Both the position numbers and the translations under genes were made by a program. A stretch of 64,000 nucleotides of DNA from Bradyrhizobium australiense (lineage in GTDB: Bacteria > Pseudomonadota > Alphaproteobacteria > Rhizobiales > Xanthobacteraceae), in the NCBI RefSeq assembly GCF_013114825.1, contig NZ_JAAVLX010000001.1, positions 1-64,000 of the forward strand, read 5' to 3'. A model generated the notes under the pieces. It saw only the letters and a list, made by a program, of their open reading frames with translations. It was not told where the DNA came from and did no database searches. This document shows positions 49,044-57,117 of this stretch, piece after piece. Within the stretch, counting starts at the first letter, position 1. Every line of letters begins with the position of its first letter.

Positions 49044-50015
49044 TCAGAGGACTCCCACGAAGTACAAAACGATACACGCCGCGCAGCAACCCGCGAGTGT
49101 CGGAAACATGGCCGACCCTGAAACGGAAGATTGCGACGGCCGCGGCAACGGACGGCACCATCGTCCACGGATCCACGCTCGAAAGCTTCGGGCATCAAAG
49201 CTGAAGAGAAGCCCGCGGACTGGGATCGTCTCGCGAAATAAGGTGTGAATCGCGAATGGCGAGATTGAGCACGACGCCGACTACCGCCGCACTAATCGCG
49301 GACAATGCACCGTTTAGCGCCTTGTTGCCATGCAACACCTCGACAGATGGTGCACCGAGGAAAATCCACAGGAAGCAGGGCGTGAAGGTGACCCAGGTCG
49401 CCAGCAATCCCCCAACGTCCCCGCCACGAGAGGAGACAATGTACCAGGATCTTGGTAGGCAGCATGAACCCAACGAACTGCAATACCATGATGAGCGGGC
49501 CCGCTGTCGTCTCCGCCCTGCCGAGGCCATCTAGCATTTCGCCTGGTTGCAGCCAATGGTAATGCTCGACCGCACCCTGCATAGGCGAGAATGGCATAAG
49601 CCCCTTCGAACGTGACCACTGCCATCTTGCTGAAGAAGACGGCGATGTCGCTGAAGACATTGCCCGTACTAAGCGTGGCAAGAATGGCAATGACCGGAAT
49701 CAGCCAAAGGGCAAGCCAAACGGCCAAAACTGACAATGCTCGTGCAAGCGTGGGACGAGCGTGCTCGGGGAGTTCATCGCCGAGAAGACTCGGTTCGTCG
49801 CTGTGCTTGCCTCCGGATGAACCGTAGCCGCCGTTGCTCTTGAAGACCTCGGCGCCACTAGCAGCAGCGATGAAGCAAGCAGTGCCGCACCGAGAACAAT
49901 CAGCGGAAACGGGAGGGCCAAGAAGATGCCGATGAATGCCGCGGCAACGAGCAGGCGCAGGGCGTTGTTGTTCAGCGCACGTTTGCCGATGCGAACCACG
50001 GCGGGATGTTTTCTG
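49044..50015 (-). pseudogene. chrA: Broken chromate transporter gene (chrA, C-terminal half)
   Basis: Successive frames on the minus strand match the second half of ChrA in order. VVRIGKRALNNNALRLLVAA and ALPFPLIVLGAALLA come first (about 50010-49870). FSDIAVFFSKMAVVTFEGAYAI (about 49680-49600), YHWLQPGEMLDGLG and GPLIMVLQFVGFM (about 49565-49465), LATWVTFTPCFLWIFLGAPSVE (about 49420-49350) and ALSAISAAVVGVVLNLAI follow. The tail MFPTLAGCCAACIVLYFVGVL ends at a stop at 49044. Several frameshifts separate them, and the N-terminal half was not found upstream. ChrA exports chromate; this copy is dead. Confidence 0.82.
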
Positions 50016-50099
50016 CTGTAGATATTGTGACCTGCGGTTCTCTTGGTCCTGGCGCTCCCGCGCAGTTCTGGCTTTTCCGCTTGGATGTGACTTCCAGGC

Positions 50100-50366
50100 C
50101 TAAAGGGCGTCGAGAGGCAGTTTGGGCCCGACGCATCCCGCGTCACGAACCAGGAAAGCCGTCCTTCTGATTTCGCGTACATGGCTGCAATACGTTAGGA
50201 GCGGACGGTCGGCTCGAATTTCGCGCGATGATTGGAATACGCCGCGACAGAGCACGTTTTGGCAGCGAAGCGCATTTTGCCAAATGACGCGCATCGCTAC
50301 GCGAGGGACCGCGCCCCGGCGTGCAAAAGCTCGGTGAGGAGATGCAGAGAGAGCCCATTCTTCCAC
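50100..50366 (-). CDS. Uncertain reading frame after candidate leader B
   Basis: A GTG at 50366 stands 6 bp after GAGAAGG and opens an 88-codon frame (VEEWALSASPH...). The product is arginine-rich and matches nothing I recognise; codon usage is not convincing. It is listed because of its position directly after hairpin 3 of leader B. It may be the scar of a lost gene that once stood between the leader and chrA. Confidence 0.2.
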   Translation of the reverse strand: MEEWALSASPHRAFARRGAVPRVAMRVIWQNALRCQNVLCRGVFQSSREIRADRPLLTYCSHVREIRRTAFLVRDAGCVGPKLPLDAL

Positions 50367-50450
50367 GCGCAACCTTCTCGAGAAATCGAGCGCCGCACAG
50401 TACTTGGGCGGAATGCCGTCTAACCGGGAGACTGCTTGCCCCCGTACGAC
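50367..50450 (-). promoter_or_regulatory. Candidate structured mRNA leader, copy B
   Basis: On the minus strand: CGGGGG...CTCCCG hairpin 1 (50444-50425), a TTAGACGGCATTCCG hairpin-2 region (about 50423-50408), CCAAG-N-ACTGTGC, then hairpin 3 with a wobble-compatible GTGCG/TGCGC outer stem and a perfect CTCGA-TTTC-TCGAG inner stem (50395-50367) covering GAGAAGG. Roughly two thirds of the positions match copy A by eye. It lies about 350 bp upstream of the chrA remnant on the same strand. Confidence 0.5.
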
Positions 50451-50779
50451 GAATGTTAGTGGTCCTTCCTTTCCAACGCAAGCATTGCGGAATGCCACGA
50501 CTGATCTGTGCAAGCGTAGTGTCCGCGAAGCCTAGGTGGAAAAATGCAATGGTGGGCAGCGAAGAAGGCCCCATCTGAATGGGAGCCAGGGGCAGCATCT
50601 GGGTGACACCAGCATAGAACGACAGCCCAGCCACATCGATTCCGACGTCGCCCGCTTAGCTCGGCAAGGGTGCTAGGCTCTCCGCTGAACGAAATCCGTT
50701 TCACAGAAGTATGATCACCTGCTCCACCTTGCTGCGCAGGTTCCAATTGACAGGCTGATGTCACCTAGCGATACGTGCA
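50451..50779. other. Intergenic stretch without a recognisable gene
   Basis: About 330 bp between leader copies B and C, which face away from each other. Short frames exist on both strands, but none has a good ribosome-binding site or a recognisable product. It presumably holds the two divergent promoters. Confidence 0.5.
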
Positions 50780-50849
50780 GGCATGGGGAAGCGATCTCCC
50801 CGTTAGGCGACATGCCCAAGAATCGCGTCCGGTTTTATGTGAAGGACGC
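50780..50849 (+). promoter_or_regulatory. Candidate structured mRNA leader, copy C
   Basis: Plus strand: hairpin 1 GGGGA-N7-TCCCC (50785-50801), GTTAGGCGACATGCC (a weak GGC/GCC hairpin, or alternative long-range pairing GGCATG 50780-50785 with CATGCC 50811-50816), CCAAGAA, then a perfect hairpin 3 GCGTCC/GGACGC (50825-50830 / 50844-50849) that covers the GAAGGA ribosome-binding site of the next gene. Same plan as copies A and B, with lower sequence similarity. Confidence 0.45.
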
Positions 50850-50852
50850 AGC

Positions 50853-51620
50853 ATGCCCGCCGTTAGCTTTCGCCTTGCAGGATGGATTCGACGTGATTGG
50901 CGCGCTCCACATGTAGGGCATCGTCACTGGACTGCGGCTGCGCTGACGGTGACTATTGGCCTGTTCGCTTCACCGATTTCAGTGTCCCAAACCCTCGATC
51001 TGTCGCGCAAGCCGGTCGGTAGCGCACCGCAAGGTTTTGAATTCTGGCGCGAAGGCGAGCCCGATCCCAATCATTGGGCCACCATACGTCAGGCCACCAC
51101 GGACAGCAGCGTCTCGATCCAGCAGTCCGGCGCCGATCGCGCGGCGCGGACGCTTCTGGCGATCTATAGGCCGCTATGGGCGGTGAATGCCAAGATCAGC
51201 GTGCAGTTCAAGCTGATTGATGGGTCGAAGCCGAGCGCCGGCATTGCAGTTCGGCTGACCAGTCCGAATGACTACTACCTTGTGCGTGTCAGCGCATTTG
51301 AGCAGCGCCTATCGTTGCTCCATGTCGTCGACGGAACGTCTGAAGAGATTGCCGATGTCGACGCGGATGTTACGCCGAATCATTGGCAAAGCTTGGAAGT
51401 GATCGTCAATGGCAACAGTTTCAAGGTTTCGTTGGATGGCCAATGGGTGTTGACGGGCTTCGATTACAGCAAGCCTGCAATTGGACAGTTCGGAGTGTGG
51501 GCCGAACGATACGACGTCACTCGCTTCAATCAAATTGAGATTTCACCGCTCACTTACGCAAGCAACCAGGACCTGCGGGGCAGGAGGGGAGGGCAGGATA
51601 GCGATGGAGGAGACGAGTGA
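50853..51620 (+). CDS. Exported LamG/DUF1080-like protein, first of pair
   Basis: 255 residues from the ATG at 50853, 6 bp after GAAGGA. A hydrophobic signal segment at about 24-45 (TAAALTVTIGLFASPISVSQ) is followed by a jelly-roll domain: FEFWREGEPDPNHWATIRQ, KISVQFKLIDGSKPSAGIAVRLTSPNDYYLVRV, HWQSLEVIVNGNSFKVSLDG, ending with IGQFGVWAERYDVTRFNQI. This matches concanavalin-like LamG/DUF1080 domains, which bind or cleave glycans. It is related to the last gene of the same operon (54380). Its stop TGA overlaps the GTG start of the cytochrome gene. Confidence 0.8.
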   Translation: MPAVSFRLAGWIRRDWRAPHVGHRHWTAAALTVTIGLFASPISVSQTLDLSRKPVGSAPQGFEFWREGEPDPNHWATIRQATTDSSVSIQQSGADRAARTLLAIYRPLWAVNAKISVQFKLIDGSKPSAGIAVRLTSPNDYYLVRVSAFEQRLSLLHVVDGTSEEIADVDADVTPNHWQSLEVIVNGNSFKVSLDGQWVLTGFDYSKPAIGQFGVWAERYDVTRFNQIEISPLTYASNQDLRGRRGGQDSDGGDE

Positions 51621-52264
51621 TCTTCGCGACCAATCAACAACAGAGGCCTGTCAGGCTCCGGAACAATGTTCGTCGGTGCTTTCCGGCGGCGATTGCTCTC
51701 GCTGCGTGGGCATTTGCGAACGTCAGCGCGGCTGCCGCGGACGCAGGCGCGGGAAAGGTGAAGGCCGAAGGCTGCGTCGGCTGCCACGGCGAGAACGGTG
51801 TCTCGGAAATCGAGAGCACGCCTTCGCTGGCCGGGCAATCGGATGCGTTCATCCAGTGGCAATTGGTGTTCTTTCGCAGCGGTGCTCGCAAGAACGAGGT
51901 CATGAGCCCGATCGCAGAACAGCTCAGTAATGAGGACATTCGCGATCTCGGCGCCTATTTCGCCTCGCTTAAGCCTTCCGATCATTCGCAGGATAGAGCG
52001 CCTGATAACCAGCCTCAACTGACGGAAGCAGGAAAGAACGCCGTAGCGGCCAGCCGGTGCGCTTCCTGCCACGGCGACGATTTCGCCGGCAACAAGGCTA
52101 CGGCTCGAATTGCCGGACAACGCGAGGAGTACATCGCCAAGGCGCTGCACGATTACAAATCCGGCGCGCGATCGGGAGGTGGTGTGGCTGCAATGGCCGA
52201 GATTGCTTACCCCTTAACTGAGCAGGAAATTTCGGCGCTGGCTCACTATCTCGCGCGGCTTTGA
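51617..52264 (+). CDS. Di-haem cytochrome c (c4-like), GTG start
   Basis: 215 residues from GTG 51617, with GGAGGAGA upstream and overlapping the previous stop. Signal peptide to about residue 40 (IALAAWAFANVSAAAA). Two CXXCH haem sites, CVGCHGENG near residue 52 and CASCHGDDF near 150, each followed by a domain with a candidate Met ligand. This duplicated arrangement is that of cytochrome c4 and similar periplasmic electron carriers. Its place inside an operon with LamG-like proteins and an ABC exporter suggests a periplasmic redox step on the unknown substrate. Confidence 0.92.
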   Translation: MIFATNQQQRPVRLRNNVRRCFPAAIALAAWAFANVSAAAADAGAGKVKAEGCVGCHGENGVSEIESTPSLAGQSDAFIQWQLVFFRSGARKNEVMSPIAEQLSNEDIRDLGAYFASLKPSDHSQDRAPDNQPQLTEAGKNAVAASRCASCHGDDFAGNKATARIAGQREEYIAKALHDYKSGARSGGGVAAMAEIAYPLTEQEISALAHYLARL

Positions 52265-52276
52265 GGTTGGCGGCCC

Positions 52277-53014
52277 ATGTCCCCCATAGAGTTCGCTGAA
52301 AAGAGTTCTGTTCCGCTGTTGTGCATCAATGCTCTGACGAAGCGCTACGGGCAGGAGCGTGCCATTGATCGGGTGACATTCTCTGTTCTTCCGAACGAAG
52401 TTCTCGGCGTTATTGGGCCGAATGGCGCCGGCAAGACCACGCTGATGGAAACGGCCGTAGGTCTGCTTGCTGCTGATTCTGGAGAGCTTCTCTGGCGTGG
52501 CGAGCGGTTGCTGGCCTCGCGGCGCCGCGGCCTGCTGTTTTATTTGCCGGATGGGGTGCGTCCATATCAGGACCAGTTGACCGCTGAAGTGATCTCCTTT
52601 TTTGCGAGCGTTTATCGACGCTCCGCAGCTGAAATCGATGAAACCTTGACCTCTGTCGGGTTGAAACCGGTTCTTCATAAGCGTGTTCATACTTTATCGA
52701 AAGGGTACAATCGCCGCCTCTTGCTCGCGCTCGGACTGTTGACGCCGCACGAACTGGTCCTGATGGACGAGCCGTTCGACGGTTTCGATCTCAGGCAGAC
52801 CCGCGACATCATCGGCGTGCTACGCCATCACGCTCAACGCGGGCGGACGTTTGTTCTGGCCATTCACCAATTGGCGGACGCTGAGCGGGTTTGTGACCGC
52901 TTCGTTCTGCTCGCAGACGGCCAAATTCGCGGCCTGGGTACCCTGGACGAACTGCGGGCAGAAACCTCACTGCCGAACGGATCTCTGGAGGATATCTTCC
53001 TTGCGCTCACCTAA
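52277..53014 (+). CDS. ABC transporter ATP-binding protein
   Basis: 245 residues. Walker A GPNGAGKTTLME near residue 50, Walker B LVLMDEPFDGFD near 165, and a divergent signature LSKGYNRRLLLALGL in place of LSGGQ. The H-loop is LAIHQLADAERVC. Shape and length are those of ABC-2/NosF/CcmA-type exporters with one ATPase and one permease gene. It overlaps the permease start by 14 bp. The changed signature is shared by several export families and need not be a defect. Confidence 0.92.
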   Translation: MSPIEFAEKSSVPLLCINALTKRYGQERAIDRVTFSVLPNEVLGVIGPNGAGKTTLMETAVGLLAADSGELLWRGERLLASRRRGLLFYLPDGVRPYQDQLTAEVISFFASVYRRSAAEIDETLTSVGLKPVLHKRVHTLSKGYNRRLLLALGLLTPHELVLMDEPFDGFDLRQTRDIIGVLRHHAQRGRTFVLAIHQLADAERVCDRFVLLADGQIRGLGTLDELRAETSLPNGSLEDIFLALT

Positions 53015-54383
53015 GCCATATGATGCACAGGCTGCGCCCCTGCGACCGCTACTCGCAAAGGAAATCCGCGAGATCGTCAGCGGCCGCTCGCTCTGGACGA
53101 TGTTGCTGCTGTTATGTCCGCTGATCGGCTACAGCTTCTTCCAGGCGGTGTCGCTCTATAGCGAGTCAAGTTCGGCGGCACTGCAATCGCCTGTCCTTGC
53201 GAACAGCCTGTCGCCGCTTGACGGCATTTTGGTGCCCACACTTGGTTCATTCTACGTTGCTGTCACGCTACTGTTTCCCTTTGTGGCCATCCGCGTGTTG
53301 GGCCACGAGAAGGAATCGGGAGCACTGCGCCTGCTGGTGCAACTGCCGTATCGCACTCCCACGCTCGTCGTGATGAAGCTCATTGCGGTGGTTCTCGCCT
53401 GGCTTCTCGCGAGCATCCCGGCGCTCTCCGCACTGGCCGTGTGGCGTACCCTGGGCGGACACCTCGCGCTCGCCGAAACGTCAAACCTCCTTTTCGGCCA
53501 TCTGCTTTACGGGACCCTGATCGGTGCGCTTGCGCTATTCGCGGCCTCGATAGCCGAAAGCGCAGCAACTGCCGCTATCATTGCGCTTGCGGTCACGATC
53601 GGATCGTGGGTTTTGGATTTCACGGTCGCCGGCCATCCGGGCCTGTTGGCATGGATAGCCCAGTTGTCGTTTACCCAAACCCTGCGCCCCTTCGAGCAAG
53701 GGCTCTTGTCCGTTGGACTGGTGCTGGGCATCGCTGGCGTGATCGGTGGGTGCGTTGCACTTGCCAGCGTTTGGTTGCCGCCGGGCATTCCACCGCATCA
53801 GAAACTGCGTCGCTCTGCACCGTGCATTCTGGCCATCGCCGCAATTCTCGGCGCGGCCACTCAGGCGGGGTGGTCCGTCGATGTTACGGAAGACCGGCGG
53901 AATTCTTTTGCCGCCGCCGACCAGCAACTGCTCGCAACGCTGGGGCTTCCCCTGGTTATCAGAGTGCACCTAGCCGCGGAGGACCCACGCTATGCGGATC
54001 TGCAGCGCAATGTGCTATCGAAGCTCGAACGGGCGGCGCCGAAGGTTTCCGTAAGTCTCGTGGGCAGCCGACAGTATCCTGCGACCGGCTCGGGCGAGGA
54101 GTCCTACGGTGAAGTCCAGTATGTCTATGGTGGCCGATCCGAAGTCAGCCGCTCGACCAGCCCGCGCGAGATACTGCCGCTGATTTATAGCCTCGCAGGC
54201 GTTTCGCAGCCTTCGCCAATGTCTGGGGGCGAATACCCCGGCTATCCGCTGGTAGTCAGCGCTGACGTCACGCTTCTCTGGTTCTTTGGCGCGCTGCCGG
54301 TCTTCATCGCGATTTTCTGGTGGTGGAGCCGCCACCCACGTCGATTCGATCGCTCTCTCATGCCCGAAGGAGGTCCATCATGA
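53001..54383 (+). CDS. ABC-2-type permease with extracytoplasmic GldG-like segment, TTG start
   Basis: 460 residues from TTG 53001, set by GGAGG 9 bp upstream within the ATPase gene; the open frame to the left is only overlap. Six membrane segments lie in residues about 25-310 (LWTMLLLLCPLIGYSFF to CILAIAAILGAATQAGW). Then comes a periplasmic stretch, VDVTEDRRNSFAAADQQLLATLG and LVIRVHLAAEDPRYADLQRNVLSKLE, like the start of GldG-type ABC-associated domains. A last membrane segment (LLWFFGALPVFIAIFWWW) ends the protein. So the permease seems fused to a shortened GldG-like domain. Confidence 0.85.
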   Translation: MRSPKPYDAQAAPLRPLLAKEIREIVSGRSLWTMLLLLCPLIGYSFFQAVSLYSESSSAALQSPVLANSLSPLDGILVPTLGSFYVAVTLLFPFVAIRVLGHEKESGALRLLVQLPYRTPTLVVMKLIAVVLAWLLASIPALSALAVWRTLGGHLALAETSNLLFGHLLYGTLIGALALFAASIAESAATAAIIALAVTIGSWVLDFTVAGHPGLLAWIAQLSFTQTLRPFEQGLLSVGLVLGIAGVIGGCVALASVWLPPGIPPHQKLRRSAPCILAIAAILGAATQAGWSVDVTEDRRNSFAAADQQLLATLGLPLVIRVHLAAEDPRYADLQRNVLSKLERAAPKVSVSLVGSRQYPATGSGEESYGEVQYVYGGRSEVSRSTSPREILPLIYSLAGVSQPSPMSGGEYPGYPLVVSADVTLLWFFGALPVFIAIFWWWSRHPRRFDRSLMPEGGPS

Positions 54384-55099
54384 ACAGCAGCAATATGAGG
54401 GCAGTCATCTCGGTTATTGCTCTTGCGGCATTGGCTTTACCAGTTCTTGCCGCTCAACCCACAAAGATCGATTTTTCGGACGAGACGGTGGGTGCGGAGC
54501 CGAAATCCTTCGTACCGGTTGTGGGCGTCTGGCGGATCGAGAGCGATGCCGGAAAGAAGGTGCTCGTCGTTGACGGGCGGCAGTGGAAGGAAGGGCAATC
54601 ATCGGCGGGTATCGCCGATAAGGCGCGCGCACTCTACGGCGAACGCTACGCTGAGTTTCTCGATCGTGTTCAGGCTTACGCCTACTTCCCTTACGCAGTC
54701 GTGCCCACCGTCGAGAATTTCACGGGCGGCGAGATCACCGTGCGGTTTGAGGGGCTGTCGGGCCGCATCGATCAGGGCGCCGGAATCCTGTTCAATCTCA
54801 AACCGAATGGCGACTACCTGACCATCCGAGCCAACTGTCTCGAAAACAACCTCGTTCTGTGGAAGGTCGAAAAGGGCAAGCGCTCCTCCGTCAAATGGGT
54901 GCGCAATACGCCGACCGCAACGCGGCAGTGGCACGAACTCAAGGTGCGCATTAACGGCACCAAGGTCGAGGGCTATCTCGACGGCAAGCGCTATCTTGAA
55001 GACACGCTGGCACAGCCGGTGTCGGGCCGCATCGGCCTGTGGTCAAAGGCCGACAGCCACATGTACTTCAGTGACTACACCGTCACCGCAGCTGATTGA
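54380..55099 (+). CDS. Exported LamG/DUF1080-like protein, second of pair
   Basis: 239 residues, ATG at 54380 overlapping the permease stop (ATGA) with GGAGG 6 bp upstream. Signal peptide (MRAVISVIALAALALPVLAA). The jelly-roll domain contains KIDFSDETVGAEPKSFVPV, GAGILFNLKPNGDYLTIRAN, ENNLVLWKVEKGKRS, WHELKVRINGTKVEGYLDG and GRIGLWSKADSHMYFSDYTV. The last half aligns block by block with the product of the gene at 50853, so the operon ends with a diverged paralogue of its first gene. Substrate unknown. Confidence 0.85.
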   Translation: MNSSNMRAVISVIALAALALPVLAAQPTKIDFSDETVGAEPKSFVPVVGVWRIESDAGKKVLVVDGRQWKEGQSSAGIADKARALYGERYAEFLDRVQAYAYFPYAVVPTVENFTGGEITVRFEGLSGRIDQGAGILFNLKPNGDYLTIRANCLENNLVLWKVEKGKRSSVKWVRNTPTATRQWHELKVRINGTKVEGYLDGKRYLEDTLAQPVSGRIGLWSKADSHMYFSDYTVTAAD

Positions 55100-55490
55100 T
55101 AACGGCTAGGGACCGAGCCACTTCCGGTTACGAGAGGATCGCTCCGGAGTGGGTCCATCAGGGTGACCAATCAAGTTTCTAGCACAGGACCGAAACCTCC
55201 TGCGATTGCACCCACCAGTGCCACCTGCCGGAAAGTGCGTCCAAATGCACGACAGCACGTACCTATAACCACCTTGGCAGGCTAATCGACGATCCGACGC
55301 GAAAACATCGGCAGCCCGCAACGATTGTCGACCACGGCCGCTTCCGAGCTGTCCGGTTCCACGCAGCCCAACGCGGACATCGGCCGCGCCGGGCGGAATT
55401 AGGCCTGAGGCAGAGGTTGCTCACCAGTTCTGGAGATAACACTGGGTTAGAGCGATCGAAGCCGTTCCAAGTCAATTATAGCTCGCCGAA
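55100..55490. other. Intergenic stretch without a recognisable gene
   Basis: About 390 bp between the LamG-cytochrome-ABC operon and a convergent hypothetical gene. Short frames occur on the minus strand (up to 71 codons) without ribosome-binding sites or recognisable products. No clear terminator was seen. Confidence 0.5.
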
Positions 55491-55967
55491 TCAGATTTCG
55501 CAGTCGACTGAATTCAAAGCCTTACGCAAGCCACCAAACGCGCTTAGCCGACAGAACTCGGTGTCGGTGCCGGCCTTTGAACGCTCGGAAATGGTAGTTC
55601 GCTTGAAATCGGTTGTCTTTGGCTTCGACTTAGGAAGGGCAGCGGTAGTGACTTTCTTTGATTTGGGATTGTGCCGATGGCGGTTGATCACCCTCGGGGA
55701 CTCTAAAGAGCCGATACTGATGGCTTTCGGCGGCGAAATGCGTTCATCGACCAGAGCAGGCTGCGCTGGCGTCTCGCTGCTCGCAGCGGCAATTTCAAGT
55801 CGATCCGCCTTCGCCAACGCACCAGGTGAATCGGAAATGCCTACAGGTGTCTCGGCAAAGGGCTGGACGACCGCTACTGCACTACGTGGTGGAGTTCTGA
55901 GTTCCATTGCCGCCAGCACTCCTACACCCAGTGGGATGAGGAGGCCCAACAACACCATTCTCAGCAT
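55491..55967 (-). CDS. Membrane-anchored hypothetical protein
   Basis: 158 residues with GGAGGA 6 bp before the ATG. The N-terminal hydrophobic helix (VLLGLLIPLGVGVLAAMEL) is a signal anchor. A low-complexity Ala/Pro/Ser region and a basic stretch (NPKSKKVTTAALPKSKPKTTDFKR) follow. The end contains two cysteines (TEFCRLSAFGGLRKALNSVDCEI). I recognise the type as a common rhizobial hypothetical protein with no assigned role. Confidence 0.65.
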   Translation of the reverse strand: MLRMVLLGLLIPLGVGVLAAMELRTPPRSAVAVVQPFAETPVGISDSPGALAKADRLEIAAASSETPAQPALVDERISPPKAISIGSLESPRVINRHRHNPKSKKVTTAALPKSKPKTTDFKRTTISERSKAGTDTEFCRLSAFGGLRKALNSVDCEI

Positions 55968-56610
55968 GATGCTCCTCCGACTAATTAGTGCCGGTGCAAA
56001 TTCTCCGATTTAATGAGGCAACTCGGCGGCGGCTTCCGTAACAACCGGACCCACGTATAGGGCGTTTGCTAACAAGGTTAACCGCCGGCCGATCCCGCCT
56101 TCGACCCACCTCAAATATTAGGCCCTCGCCCGACGGCTGCCTGACATGCCTTTTGATCAATAAGCTGAATTCGGACTTCGGAGGGCTCATTTGACAGGCT
56201 AGGGCGTGGAACGGCGACTGGCGGCGGTGCTGGCGGAGGATGTCGCCGGGTGTACGCGCGCCGACGAAGTTATCGATTGAGACGATGCAATGTCCGCTTC
56301 CAACCGTACGCCGAACAGGAGGTCCAGCTGTTGCTAATCGGGCCACGCGGCGTTCTTAACACGGGCCATGAAGGCGGCCGTCGTACCGCCGAGAATGATA
56401 TTTGGATTACGACCGTCAAAGTCGTTATTGGCCCTAAGCCGAACAAGGCTCGGCCGTCGGCATGTCGCCTAGCCGCTGCAGACCGGACACCGTTCCTCGC
56501 CTCGTCCCACTGCCGCTTTTGACCCGTCGCGGACTTGGCGGTTCACATGGGAATAAGGATGAAAGGGAGCTAATTTGGGCCCTGCCTAATTGAGAGAAGT
56601 AGGGGGTGCA
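55968..56610. other. Degenerate intergenic region
   Basis: About 640 bp holding one recognisable scrap, the adenylate-cyclase N-terminus at 56206-56262. A 90-codon plus-strand frame at 56250-56522 has no recognisable product. GTAGGGGGTGC before 56611 is the ribosome-binding site of the next gene. Confidence 0.5.
56206..56262 (+). pseudogene. Scrap of an adenylate cyclase N-terminus
   Basis: GTG at 56206 opens VERRLAAVLAEDVAGCTRA, which matches the conserved start of rhizobial class III adenylate cyclases (ERRLAAVLAEDVAGYSRLM) and then ends. The truncated cyclase gene at 57106-58194 begins with the same motif on the opposite strand. Confidence 0.6.
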
Positions 56611-57117
56611 ATGGCAGAACTCATCGCACTGGCTGGCTTGCCCGGGGTCGGCAAGTCAAGCATCGCGCGGCATCTGGCGCGGCGTTCCGGCGCCGTCTGG
56701 CTACGGATCGACTCGATGGATCAGGCAATCTGGGCATCGGGTACGGCGCCGAGCGATCTCTTCGACTGGAGTTATCGAGCAGCCCAAGCGATCGCTGCCG
56801 ACAACTTAGCCCTCGGTTTCGACGTAATAGCGGACTGTGTAAACGATTGCCAGGAGGCACGCGAAGGTTGGGAAACGGCTGCGCAACGTACCGGAGCCGA
56901 AATTAAATGGCTCGAAGTGATCTGTAGCGATCTTGTCGAGCACCGTCGGAGAATTGAGACAAGATCAACCGATATCATGGGACTGGCTTTGCCTGACTGG
57001 GATGCAGTTGCCGTCCGCGCCTACGACAAGTGGAATCGGGATCGCCTCATTGTCGATACAGCACATCGCAGTTTGGAGGTATGCGTAGACGAGGCGTTCG
57101 ATCTCTTACGTAGGTGA
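56611..57117 (+). CDS. P-loop kinase-like protein (AAA_33 type)
   Basis: 168 residues from MAELIALAGLPGVGKSSIARHLARR, with a Walker A P-loop at about residues 8-16 and the ribosome-binding site GTAGGGGG upstream. Further motifs: IDSMDQAIW, GFDVIADCVNDCQEAREGWETAA and EHRRRIETRS, the pattern of zeta-toxin/chloramphenicol-phosphotransferase-like small kinases that phosphorylate small molecules. No antitoxin-like partner precedes it. Its end overlaps the end of the convergent cyclase gene by 12 bp. Confidence 0.8.
   Translation: MAELIALAGLPGVGKSSIARHLARRSGAVWLRIDSMDQAIWASGTAPSDLFDWSYRAAQAIAADNLALGFDVIADCVNDCQEAREGWETAAQRTGAEIKWLEVICSDLVEHRRRIETRSTDIMGLALPDWDAVAVRAYDKWNRDRLIVDTAHRSLEVCVDEAFDLLRR

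Noticed and set aside
49009..49248. Plus-strand 79-codon frame after the LysR gene
   Set aside because: It lies antisense to the recognisable C-terminal end of the chrA remnant and has no product similarity.
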